64,000 nt of DNA. It comes from Bradyrhizobium mercantei. Lineage in GTDB: Bacteria > Pseudomonadota > Alphaproteobacteria > Rhizobiales > Xanthobacteraceae. The translations under genes were made by a program, and so were the position numbers. The stretch spans positions 387,957 through 451,956 of the forward strand of contig NZ_MKFI01000008.1 in the NCBI RefSeq assembly GCF_001982635.1, read 5' to 3'. The notes below the pieces were generated by a model. It was given only the letters and a program-made list of their open reading frames with translations, did no database searches and was not told the origin of the DNA. The number at the start of each line of letters is the position of its first letter. Positions within the stretch are counted from its first letter, which is position 1. Below are positions 53,291 through 60,831 of the stretch, one piece after another.

Positions 53291-53324
53291 AAAACGCCCG
53301 CTCCCCACGGGCGTTTTCTTTTTT
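53291..53324 (+). terminator. Rho-independent terminator
   Basis: A perfect 10-bp stem (AAAACGCCCG 53291-53300 with CGGGCGTTTT 53308-53317), a 7-base loop and the run CTTTTTT follow the 66-aa gene by about 100 bp. Confidence 0.88.
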
Positions 53325-53379
53325 GTGCGAGTGGTGGAGCCAAGTCACTTACTTTGGAGCGCGCAAACTCCATCCACAT

Positions 53380-53454
53380 CATTGCGAGCGCAGCGAAGCA
53401 ATCCATTGTCACCGGACACGCGGAACGATGGATTGCTTCGCTGCGCTCGCAATG
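53380..53454. repeat. Palindromic intergenic repeat D, copy 2
   Basis: Perfect 27-bp inverted arms (53380-53406 and 53428-53454) share CATTGCGAGCGCAGCGAAGC and separate a 21-bp loop. It is the same family as 23323-23406. It lies between the terminator and the stop of the anti-sigma gene. The 53194-53499 gap holds only the terminator and this repeat. Confidence 0.85.
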
Positions 53455-53499
53455 ACGGAGCCATCACTGCCGACAGTCTCTCACGATGATACGCGGTCG

Positions 53500-54462
53500 C
53501 TATCGCGACGCAGGCGGCACGGTCTCGATCAGCTTGCCGGTGAAGATCGGCGCCGAGGTCGGCTGGCCGTTCGGCGAACCGCCGGCCTGCTCGACGGTCA
53601 CGGCGTAGGTGGCGCCGTTGATCACATCGGGATCGTAGCCTGACAGCACCGGCCGCGCGGTGAAATCATCGGCACCGATCACGCCGAGCGAGCGCGGTTG
53701 CGGCAGCTTGTCGGAGATCAGCCAGAGCTCAAAGCTCTTGCCGGGCTCGGACGCAGCCTCGACCTTGCGCACGGTGAAGTTCTTGGTCGCGCCGTCGATC
53801 GTCATGATGAAGGCCGGCCCGCCATTCGGCCCCTGCAACAGCGCGACATATTGCGCCGACGGCGTGAAGGCCGGCGCTGGCGTCCTCACTTCCACGGTCT
53901 GGATGCGCGGCTTCGGCCGGATCGCATCAGGCAAGGCGTCGGGCTTGTAGATCTGCAGACCAATCGTCACCAGCAGTGCGGCCGCGATCGCGGTCGCGGC
54001 CGACGCGATGCCGCGCCAGCGCTTCACGCGGCTCGCAAGCGCGATCACGTTGCCGTCGCCGCCGCCAACAGATGGCTGGACCGCAGACTGACGGATCTCG
54101 ACCGGCCGCCGGAGCTCGGGCGGCTGCGGAGGCTCCGGATCGAACGCCGAGCCGAACTCCGGATCGTCGGTGATCGGCGGCGGCGTCACCGTCGCGGCCG
54201 GAGTCTCGGGCAGCACCAGCGGCGCCTGCGGCGTGCCGGCATGGCCGATCGCGGCCTTGATGTTCTCCCAAACCACCGGACGCGGCTCGACCAGGCCGAC
54301 CATCTGGTTCAGCGGCCCGAGCCTGAACTCCCAGGCCTGCACCAGCGCGGCGAACTCGTGATCGACGGCCATCATGGTCTCGACCTGCGTGCGCTCGTCG
54401 GCCTCGAGCGTACCGAGCGCATATTCCGCGGCGAGCGCGATATGGTCTTCGCTATAGGCCAT
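53500..54462 (-). CDS. Anti-sigma factor (RskA/anti-sigma-K family)
   Basis: A 320-aa protein with a cytoplasmic N-terminal zinc-less anti-sigma part (SEDHIALAAEYALGTLEADE, residues about 3-22, then EFAALVQAWEFRLGPLNQMV), a proline-rich linker, one membrane segment (about 153-173) and a periplasmic RskA domain (about 185-320, with GKSFELWLISDKLPQPRSLG). It should hold the ECF sigma factor encoded just upstream at the membrane until a signal leads to release. Start ATG 54462 is three bases after the sigma stop. Confidence 0.88.
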   Translation of the reverse strand: MAYSEDHIALAAEYALGTLEADERTQVETMMAVDHEFAALVQAWEFRLGPLNQMVGLVEPRPVVWENIKAAIGHAGTPQAPLVLPETPAATVTPPPITDDPEFGSAFDPEPPQPPELRRPVEIRQSAVQPSVGGGDGNVIALASRVKRWRGIASAATAIAAALLVTIGLQIYKPDALPDAIRPKPRIQTVEVRTPAPAFTPSAQYVALLQGPNGGPAFIMTIDGATKNFTVRKVEAASEPGKSFELWLISDKLPQPRSLGVIGADDFTARPVLSGYDPDVINGATYAVTVEQAGGSPNGQPTSAPIFTGKLIETVPPASR

Positions 54463-54465
54463 CAA

Positions 54466-55011
54466 TCACAGTCCAAGACACTCCCGGATATCCATCAGGC
54501 TGCGGCGCAGCCAGGTCTTCACCGTGTTCACCGGTGTCTCGAACTTTGCGGCGAGTTGCTCGCGGCTCCAGCCGTTGTAATAGGCGAGCAGCACGAGCTT
54601 CTGACGATCCGGCTCCAGTCGACCGACGCACTCCAGCAATCGCTTCAACTCTTCCGTCATCTCCCGTCGCGCCAGCGGATCGGGCTGGTCGGCGGCGACT
54701 TCCATTGCCGCCGGCTCGTCCTCCAACGAGGCCTCGCCGCGCTTGCGCACCACATCGATGGCGCGGTTGCGCGCGATCGACGTCATCCACGTGATCGGGG
54801 AAGACAGGGCGGGGTTGAACTGCCCGGCGCTGTTCCAGATCTTGACGTAAGCCTCCTGAATGACCTCCTCGGCGAGGTCCTGTCGCCGCAAGATACGGAG
54901 CACGACGCCAAAGAGTTTCGCGCGGGTCGCGGCGTAGAGTCGCTCGAAGGCGGCCTCATCCCCCTTGGCGACGGCGGCGATCAGCCAGACCAGCTCAGCC
55001 GGCGTCAGCAC
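54466..55011 (-). CDS. ECF RNA polymerase sigma factor (SigK-like)
   Basis: A 181-aa sigma factor. Region 2 is seen as FERLYAATRAKLFGVVLRIL and DLAEEVIQEAYVKIWNSAGQ, then PITWMTSIARNRAIDVVRKR. Region 4 is LLAYYNGWSREQLAAKFETP followed by VNTVKTWLRRSLMDIRECL. It is cotranscribed with an RskA-type anti-sigma gene. This pair type is called SigK/RskA in actinobacteria; EcfG and its NepR/PhyR partners are different and not present here. Confidence 0.92.
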   Translation of the reverse strand: MLTPAELVWLIAAVAKGDEAAFERLYAATRAKLFGVVLRILRRQDLAEEVIQEAYVKIWNSAGQFNPALSSPITWMTSIARNRAIDVVRKRGEASLEDEPAAMEVAADQPDPLARREMTEELKRLLECVGRLEPDRQKLVLLAYYNGWSREQLAAKFETPVNTVKTWLRRSLMDIRECLGL

Positions 55012-55171
55012 TTTGCGCCCTCCAAGCCTGCATCCCCCATGCCGTCATTGCCACCGTGCCGCCGATCATCCGGTCTGGACCGGTGGTAGCATATTTTGGG
55101 ACAGCACGATCCGCCAAGTGGCTGGGAAGAGGCCGGCACGTCGCGGGCTTGTGGACAGCGCCCAAGCAAAA

Positions 55172-55194
55172 AGCCCGGGCGATCGGCCCGGGCT
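55172..55194 (-). terminator. Terminator of the fliI-fliJ operon
   Basis: AGCCCGGGC (55172-55180), loop GATCG, GCCCGGGCT (55186-55194) is a perfect 9-bp stem. Read on the minus strand it is followed by TTTTTGC and lies 30 bp after the fliJ stop. Confidence 0.8.
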
Positions 55195-55224
55195 CTCAAT
55201 CTGGTCAGCGGAGGGAGCGAAGGT

Positions 55225-55644
55225 TCAGGCGATGACGCCGAGGCGGGCCCGCATCAGGCCGATCGAATCCATGTCGGCTTGCTCGCGGGCGCTCTCCTCG
55301 GCGCGTTCGCGCGCCTGGTCGCGCTCGTCGAGCAGTTCGACCTTCTTCAATTCCTCGAAAGCTTCCGACAGCAGCGCCTTGGCGTCGTCGAGCTGGGCGC
55401 GCAGCTCGTCGGCCGAGCGGGTCAGGTTCTCGCGGCGCTGGATCGCGGCCTTGGCATAGGTGGGATAGGCGAAGTGCGTGGGGTCGTTGATCCCGGCGCG
55501 CTCCTGCTCGGTCTGGATCTCGCGCTCGAGTTCGACGGACATGCGCTGGAAGTCGGCGATCATGCCTTCGATCTGGGTAACCCGACGGCGCTTTTCATCG
55601 ACCTGAAATTTCTTCAGGCGGATCAGCGTTTCACGTGACTTCAT
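55225..55644 (-). CDS. fliJ: Flagellar export protein FliJ
   Basis: A 139-aa, almost wholly alpha-helical coiled-coil protein (RLKKFQVDEKRRRVTQIEGM, then long heptad-like runs), of standard FliJ length. FliJ is the central stalk of the export ATPase and links FliI to FlhA. It follows fliI by 108 bp on the same strand and ends in a terminator. Confidence 0.88.
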   Translation of the reverse strand: MKSRETLIRLKKFQVDEKRRRVTQIEGMIADFQRMSVELEREIQTEQERAGINDPTHFAYPTYAKAAIQRRENLTRSADELRAQLDDAKALLSEAFEELKKVELLDERDQARERAEESAREQADMDSIGLMRARLGVIA

Positions 55645-55752
55645 CGACTCATACTCCCCAGAAGTCCCAAATCTGAACGCGGGACAGAACCGGCTCCCCG
55701 CTGGGCCCCGCCGGCATAGCTATGGTGTGCCGGGGATGATGGCCTGACAAAG

Positions 55753-57078
55753 TTAGCGTTCCGTTTCCAAACCCGACAGGATTTGAGCGAGTTGCCGGTA
55801 GCCGTCGCCGAGGCTGGTGGCTTCCTCCTTGGCCTGGCGCAGGTAGGCCTCCAGCGGCTCATGGAGGCGGATCGCCTCGTCGACCTCGGCGCTGGAACCC
55901 GGCCGGTAGGCGCCGAGCCGGATCAGTTCCTCCATGTCGGCGTAGGTCGCCATCACCTGCCGCGCCTTGTTGATGAAGGGCAGGAAGTTCGGATCGGCGG
56001 ACCGCGGCATGGTCCGCGAGACCGACTTGAGGATGTTGACGGCGGGATAGCGGCCGCGCTCGGCGATCGCCCGCTGCATCACGATATGGCCATCGAGGAT
56101 GCCGCGCACCGCGTCGGCGATCGGCTCATTGTGATCGTCGCCGTCGACCAGCACGGTGAAGATCGCGGTGATGGTGCCGTCGCCGGTGCCCGGCCCTGCC
56201 CGCTCCAGGAGCTTCGGCAGTTCGGTGAACACGGTCGGCGTATAGCCCTTGGCGGTCGGCGGCTCGCCCGCCGAGAGGCCGATCTCGCGCTGCGCCATCG
56301 CAAAGCGCGTCACCGAGTCCATCAGGCACAGCACGTCCTGGTCCTCGTCGCGGAAATACTCCGCGATCGCGAGCGTCAGATACGCCGCCTGGCGTCGCAT
56401 CAGCGCCGGCTCGTCCGAAGTCGCCACCACCACGACCGAGCGCGCCAGCCCCTCCTCGCCAAGATCCTCCTGGAGGAATTCCTGCACCTCGCGGCCGCGT
56501 TCGCCGATCAGCCCGATCACCGAGATCGCGGCATCGACGTTGCGCGCCAGCATCGACAGCAGCACCGACTTGCCGACGCCGGAGCCTGCGAAGATGCCGA
56601 GCCGCTGGCCGCGGCAGCAGGTCAGGAAGGTATTGAGCCCGCGCACGCCGAGATCGAGCGGCGGACCGACCCGCTTGCGCGAATGCGCCGGCGGCGGCGA
56701 GTTGCGGTAGGACATCGGCGAGGCGCCCTGCGGCAGCGGTCCCTTGCCATCGATCGGCTCGCCCATCGCGTTGACGACGCGGCCGAGCCAGGCCGGCGAC
56801 GGCCGCACCTGGCTAGCGGCATTGGCGATCACGGCGCGGCAACCGCGTCTGACACCCTCGAGCCCGCCGAACGGCATCACCACCGCGTTCTCACCGGAGA
56901 AGCCGATCACCTCGGCCGGGATGAAGCGGCCGGCGCCGACGTCGATCACGATGCGGGCGCCGACCGACATCGCATGAATGGGGCCGGCGATCTCGACCAT
57001 CAGCCCGCGGACGCCGACCACGCGGCCATAAATGTTGACGCCGTCGATGTCGCCGATCTGCTCCGCGAGGGCCTTCAT
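55753..57078 (-). CDS. fliI: Flagellum-specific ATPase FliI
   Basis: A 441-aa ATPase of the F1-beta/T3SS family. Walker A is GIFAGSGVGKSVLL and Walker B CLMDSVTRFAMAQ; LIGERGREVQEFL and the C-terminal DEAIRLHEPLEAYLRQ are standard. It hexamerises under the export gate and works with FliJ and FlhA. It is transcribed away from ctrA across a 367-bp region with CtrA-like sites, an arrangement that links flagellar export with cell-cycle control. Confidence 0.95.
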   Translation of the reverse strand: MKALAEQIGDIDGVNIYGRVVGVRGLMVEIAGPIHAMSVGARIVIDVGAGRFIPAEVIGFSGENAVVMPFGGLEGVRRGCRAVIANAASQVRPSPAWLGRVVNAMGEPIDGKGPLPQGASPMSYRNSPPPAHSRKRVGPPLDLGVRGLNTFLTCCRGQRLGIFAGSGVGKSVLLSMLARNVDAAISVIGLIGERGREVQEFLQEDLGEEGLARSVVVVATSDEPALMRRQAAYLTLAIAEYFRDEDQDVLCLMDSVTRFAMAQREIGLSAGEPPTAKGYTPTVFTELPKLLERAGPGTGDGTITAIFTVLVDGDDHNEPIADAVRGILDGHIVMQRAIAERGRYPAVNILKSVSRTMPRSADPNFLPFINKARQVMATYADMEELIRLGAYRPGSSAEVDEAIRLHEPLEAYLRQAKEEATSLGDGYRQLAQILSGLETER

Positions 57079-57117
57079 TGCGAAAACCTTAAGTTTCCGC
57101 GATTTTGCTCCAGCCGC

Positions 57118-57132
57118 TTAACTTCGTGTTTA
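57118..57132. promoter_or_regulatory. CtrA-like box between fliI and ctrA
   Basis: TTAA-N7-TTTA at 57118-57132 matches TTAA-N7-TTAA at 7 of 8 positions, 40 bp before the fliI ATG. A half site GTTAACC also occurs near 57339 upstream of ctrA. It may serve fliI activation or ctrA autoregulation. The 57079-57445 gap holds no gene. Confidence 0.45.
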
Positions 57133-57445
57133 CCCGCATCATTAATCATTGCGTCACTGTCTTTGGTGACTGAGGTCGCTTGCCCATCAGAAGAAGGGCG
57201 AGTCGCGAGAGTCGGTTAGGCCCGTCTCTTAATGTGGAAACTGAACGAGCGCGGTTAGGAAAAGCTTCTTCTACGCAATATCTTAGGGCGATTCGACAAA
57301 AATTGCACGGTTAGAGCTTGCGTCGAGGAATCAGTTTTTGTTAACCATATCTCGTCAGGATCCGAATCAGTTGTTCAAAGGCGTTTTGTGAGTGCCGCAA
57401 GTGCGGCCGACCTGACGCCCGGAGCGGCGACTATAGGGGACTGGC

Positions 57446-58147
57446 ATGCGCGTTTTGCTGATTGAAGATGATAGCGCCGTCGCGCAGTCGATCGAATTGA
57501 TGCTCAAATCCGAGAGTTTCAACGTCTATACGACGGACCTCGGTGAAGAAGGCGTCGATCTCGGCAAGCTTTACGACTACGACATCATCCTGCTCGACCT
57601 CAACCTGCCCGACATGTCCGGCTACGACGTGCTCAAGCAGCTCCGGGTCTCGAAAATCAAGACTCCCATTCTGATCCTCTCCGGCCTCGCCGGCATCGAG
57701 GACAAGGTCAAGGGTCTCGGCGTCGGCGCCGACGACTACATGACCAAACCCTTCCACAAGGACGAACTGGTCGCCCGCATCCACGCGATCGTCCGCCGCT
57801 CCAAGGGTCACGCCCAGTCGGTCATCCAGACCGGCGATCTCGTGGTCAATCTCGACACCAAGACGGTCGAGGTCGGTGGCCAGCGCGTGCACCTGACGGG
57901 CAAGGAATACCAGATGCTGGAGCTGCTCTCGCTCCGCAAGGGCACCACGCTCACCAAGGAAATGTTCCTCAACCATCTCTACGGCGGCATGGACGAGCCG
58001 GAGTTGAAGATCATCGACGTCTTCATCTGCAAGCTGCGCAAGAAGCTCGCCAACGCCTCCGAAGGCCGCAATTTCATCGAGACCGTGTGGGGCCGCGGCT
58101 ACGTGCTGCGCGAGCCGCACGAGGCCGACGAACGCATTCCCGCCTGA
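57446..58147 (+). CDS. ctrA: Cell-cycle master response regulator CtrA
   Basis: A 233-aa OmpR-class regulator. The receiver (1-115) has acidic pocket EDD at 7-9, phosphoacceptor Asp51 and MTKPF Lys; the winged helix (about 125-230) ends in FIETVWGRGYVLREP. The text MRVLLIEDDSAVAQSIELML and LGVGADDYMTKPFHKDELVA is nearly invariant among CtrA proteins. Unlike Caulobacter CtrA (ending AA), this copy ends in IPA, so ClpXP recognition may be weaker or different. It controls replication initiation, flagellar genes and division. A terminator follows directly. Confidence 0.96.
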   Translation: MRVLLIEDDSAVAQSIELMLKSESFNVYTTDLGEEGVDLGKLYDYDIILLDLNLPDMSGYDVLKQLRVSKIKTPILILSGLAGIEDKVKGLGVGADDYMTKPFHKDELVARIHAIVRRSKGHAQSVIQTGDLVVNLDTKTVEVGGQRVHLTGKEYQMLELLSLRKGTTLTKEMFLNHLYGGMDEPELKIIDVFICKLRKKLANASEGRNFIETVWGRGYVLREPHEADERIPA

Positions 58148-58171
58148 CCTTCTCTACTTGGCTACGACTTG

Positions 58172-58200
58172 AACCCCGCCGCAAATGGCGGGGTTTTTGT
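58172..58200 (+). terminator. Rho-independent terminator of ctrA
   Basis: Perfect 9-bp stem AACCCCGCC (58172-58180) with GGCGGGGTT (58187-58195), 6-base loop, and a TTTTTG run, 25 bp after the ctrA stop. Confidence 0.9.
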
Positions 58201-58292
58201 TTGGGATTGAACCCCTACCCGGCATGCGCCGACCAAGGGAACGTGCAATCCTCCGTCGTGCGAATCCCGACGAACTCCCGGACCGCCCCGAC

Positions 58293-58697
58293 ATGATCCT
58301 GCAATCCCTCGCCGGCCTGCCGGCGTTCCTGGTCTATTTCTGCACGGCGCTGATCGCCGTGGTGGCCTACCTCTTCGTCTACACCCGCGTCACGCCGCAT
58401 GACGAATTCCAGCTGATCCGCGACAACGATTCCGCGGCGGCGATCGCACTGGGCCTCAGCCTGCTCGGTTTCGTGCTGCCGGTGGTCAGCGCCATCGCCC
58501 ACTCCGCCAATGTGATCGACTGCCTGATCTGGAGCATCATCGCGCTGATCGTGCAGATCATCGTCTATTACATCGTGAAGATCCCGGTGCCGAACCTGTC
58601 GGCGCGGATCGCCTCCGGTGAAATGGCGGCGGCGATCTGGCTCGGCCTGTCCTCGCTGGCCGCAGGCGCGCTGAATGCGGCCTGCATGATCTACTGA
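58293..58697 (+). CDS. DUF350-family membrane protein
   Basis: A 134-aa protein with four membrane segments (starting AGLPAFLVYFCTALIAVVAY; AIALGLSLLGFVLPVVSAIA; LIWSIIALIVQIIVYYIV; AIWLGLSSLAAGALNAACM). This matches DUF350 (YjfL-like). In many bacteria DUF350 genes are joined to a DUF1190/YgiB-like gene and a glutathionylspermidine-synthase-like gene, as here. Function is unknown. The ATG at 58293 avoids running through the ctrA terminator. Confidence 0.86.
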   Translation: MILQSLAGLPAFLVYFCTALIAVVAYLFVYTRVTPHDEFQLIRDNDSAAAIALGLSLLGFVLPVVSAIAHSANVIDCLIWSIIALIVQIIVYYIVKIPVPNLSARIASGEMAAAIWLGLSSLAAGALNAACMIY

Positions 58698-58713
58698 GCC
58701 ATTGAGCCGAACC

Positions 58714-59130
58714 ATGGCGCGCAAACCCAACCCGGAATTCGGCAAGCGGCGACCGGTCGTGACGGCGGTGCCGGCCCGGCCGGAGCCGCCCTCCAAGCGC
58801 TCCAACCACGTCGCGCTGCTCGTGATGGGGACGCTCGCGGTCGGCGGCAGCGCCTACGCGCTGATGCCGCGGACGAATTGCCAGCCCATCCAGCCGCCGC
58901 CTGCGGGCGTCACCGCACCGGGCGCCCCCGCGCCGGCCCCATTGCAACCCGGCGCCGATTGCGCGCCGCGCAGTTCGTCCTCCGGCTCTGGCGGCAGCGG
59001 CGGCTCGTCGCGCAGCAGCTTCTACAGCGGCAACTCCTCGTCGAGCGGCTCTTCGTCCTCGTCGAGCTCGTCGGTCAGCCGCGGCGGCTTCGGCTCGTTC
59101 GCGCATGCGTTCGGCTTCGGCGGTGGCTGA
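58714..59130 (+). CDS. Ser/Gly-rich membrane-anchored protein (DUF1190/YgiB-like position)
   Basis: A 138-aa protein with a basic N-terminus, one hydrophobic segment (VALLVMGTLAVGGSAYALM), a proline-rich stretch with two or three cysteines, and a tail of Ser/Gly repeats (about residues 85-125) ending FGFGGG. It occupies the place of YgiB/YjfM between DUF350 and the synthetase; its low-complexity tail also resembles that family. The assignment is by position and composition. ATG 58714; a TTG at 58702 is possible. Confidence 0.68.
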   Translation: MARKPNPEFGKRRPVVTAVPARPEPPSKRSNHVALLVMGTLAVGGSAYALMPRTNCQPIQPPPAGVTAPGAPAPAPLQPGADCAPRSSSSGSGGSGGSSRSSFYSGNSSSSGSSSSSSSSVSRGGFGSFAHAFGFGGG

Positions 59131-59246
59131 CGGGCACATCGCCGTGTCATCGCTGCGTCATCCTGTTTCGCTTGCCCGTCGATCGCAGCTGATGGAAACT
59201 CGCCGCGGCTTTCGCAGATGGCAAGGCCAAGGCAAGGGTTACGTCC

Positions 59247-59465
59247 ATGAAGCGCTCGCGCCGGATATGGCTGAAACTGATGGGAAGTATCGCGGTCGGC
59301 GCGACGTCGATGGGCCTGACGCCCAGCGAGGCCCGCAGTCACCACCATGCTGCGCACCGACCGAAGAAAAAGCCCGTGCAATCGTCGCCCTCCGGCGGCT
59401 TCGGCGGCATCCCGCGCAGCATCGCCCGCTATGGCGCTGACGATGTCTCGCATGGTGGCAGCTGA
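59247..59465 (+). CDS. Small exported His/Gly-rich protein (72 aa)
   Basis: A 72-aa protein with a basic start (MKRSRRIWLKLMGSIAVGAT) acting as signal or anchor, then HHHAAHRPKKK and a glycine-rich end (GGFGGIPRSIARYG). No family is recognised. It sits between the Ser-rich gene and the synthetase gene, 116 and 41 bp away, so it is probably part of the same operon. Confidence 0.68.
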   Translation: MKRSRRIWLKLMGSIAVGATSMGLTPSEARSHHHAAHRPKKKPVQSSPSGGFGGIPRSIARYGADDVSHGGS

Positions 59466-59506
59466 CCCGGAGCTGACGCGCGTCACCTGAAGATCACGGT
59501 GCCTTC

Positions 59507-60664
59507 ATGCAACGCATCGCATGTCCCGAGCGCGACGACTGGCAGGCGACCGCCGAGAACGCCGGCTTCACCTTCCACACCATCGACGGCGAACGCTACT
59601 GGGACGAGCGCGCCTATTACGCCTTCACGCTGGACGAGATCGAGCGCTCGATCGAGGCGCCGACCGGCGAGATCGACGCGATGTGCCTCGAACTCGCGGG
59701 ACGCGCGATCAAGGACGAGCGCTATCTGCGCCGGTTGAAGATACCGGAGGCGTTCTGGGATCTGATCGCGACGAGCTGGCGCCGCAAGAACCCGAGCCTC
59801 TATGGCCGGCTCGACCTCACATTCGACGGCAACGGCCCGGCCAAGCTGCTCGAATACAATGCCGACACGCCGACCTCGATCTTCGAGGCCGCGGTGTTTC
59901 AATGGACCTGGCTCGAACAGGCGATCCAACGCAACATCATCCCGAAGCGCGCCGACCAGTTCAACTCGATCCACGACCGGCTGATCGAGGCCTGGAAGGC
60001 GATCGGCGCCACCCAGCCGCTGCATCTCACCGGACTGACCGGCAATGCCGAGGACGCCGGCACCCTCGCCTATCTCGAGGACACCGCGGCGCAGGCCGGG
60101 CTGAAGACCACGCTGCTCGACATCGAAGAGATCGGGCTGCGCGACGACGGTCAGTTCGTCGACCTCGACGAACGGACCATCAGGCTCGCGTTCAAGCTCT
60201 ATCCGTGGGAGTGGATGTTTCACGACGCATTCGGCAAGAACCTTTCGACCGCGCCGACGCAGTGGATCGAGCCGCCCTGGAAGGCGATCCTGTCCAACAA
60301 GGGCATCCTGCCGCTGCTGTGGGAGATGTTTCCGGGCCATCCCAATCTGCTGCCGGCCTATTTCGAGGACGACCCGCAGGCCGCGCAACTCGGCACCTCG
60401 TTCGTGCGCAAGCCGATCTACTCGCGCGAGGGCGCCAATGTCGAACTGGTCAGCGCAGGGGTGACGCTGGTCGCGGAGCAAGGCCCCTACGGCGCCGAGG
60501 GTTTCATCCGCCAGGCACTGGCGCCGCTGCCGAATTTTTCCGGACAGTATCCGGTGCTCGGAAGCTGGCTGGTGGACCATACGCCGTGCGGGCTGTCGAT
60601 CCGCGAAGACGAGAACCCGATCACCGGCAACACCTCGCGCTTCCTGCCGCACGCGATTTTGTAG
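59507..60664 (+). CDS. Glutathionylspermidine-synthase-like ATP-grasp protein (YgiC/YjfC type)
   Basis: A 385-aa protein matching the pre-ATP-grasp/ATP-grasp C-terminal half of E. coli Gss. Family features are the N-terminal ERDDWQATAENAGFTFHTID, FDGNGPAKLLEYNADTPTSI (metal/ATP-binding region), LPAYF and FVRKPIYSREGANV (phosphate loop), and GSWLVDHTPCGLSIREDE near the end. The amidase half of Gss is absent, as in YgiC/YjfC. It likely makes an amide bond between a carboxyl-ended peptide and an amine, but true substrates of this subgroup are not established. Last gene of the DUF350 operon. Confidence 0.9.
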   Translation: MQRIACPERDDWQATAENAGFTFHTIDGERYWDERAYYAFTLDEIERSIEAPTGEIDAMCLELAGRAIKDERYLRRLKIPEAFWDLIATSWRRKNPSLYGRLDLTFDGNGPAKLLEYNADTPTSIFEAAVFQWTWLEQAIQRNIIPKRADQFNSIHDRLIEAWKAIGATQPLHLTGLTGNAEDAGTLAYLEDTAAQAGLKTTLLDIEEIGLRDDGQFVDLDERTIRLAFKLYPWEWMFHDAFGKNLSTAPTQWIEPPWKAILSNKGILPLLWEMFPGHPNLLPAYFEDDPQAAQLGTSFVRKPIYSREGANVELVSAGVTLVAEQGPYGAEGFIRQALAPLPNFSGQYPVLGSWLVDHTPCGLSIREDENPITGNTSRFLPHAIL

Positions 60665-60691
60665 TTCGCCGAGACGCGCACATCTCTATCC

Positions 60692-60794
60692 CCGTCATCC
60701 TGAGGTGCGAGCCCTTGCGAGCCTCGAAGGATGCACGGCCCCGCCTGTGGCCGTCGACCCTTCGAGACGCCGCTTCGCGGCTCCTCAGGGTGAC
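60692..60794. repeat. Palindromic intergenic repeat C, copy 2
   Basis: CGTCATCCTGAGGTGCGAGC at the left and CTCAGGGTGACG (60783-60794) at the right match repeat copy 1 (21529-21651), with the shared core GAGCCTCGAAGGATGCACGG. It lies between the convergent synthetase and cheR genes. Confidence 0.8.
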
Positions 60795-60831
60795 GGAACA
60801 GACGGTGTCGCTTTCCTCGCGGAACTCCAAC

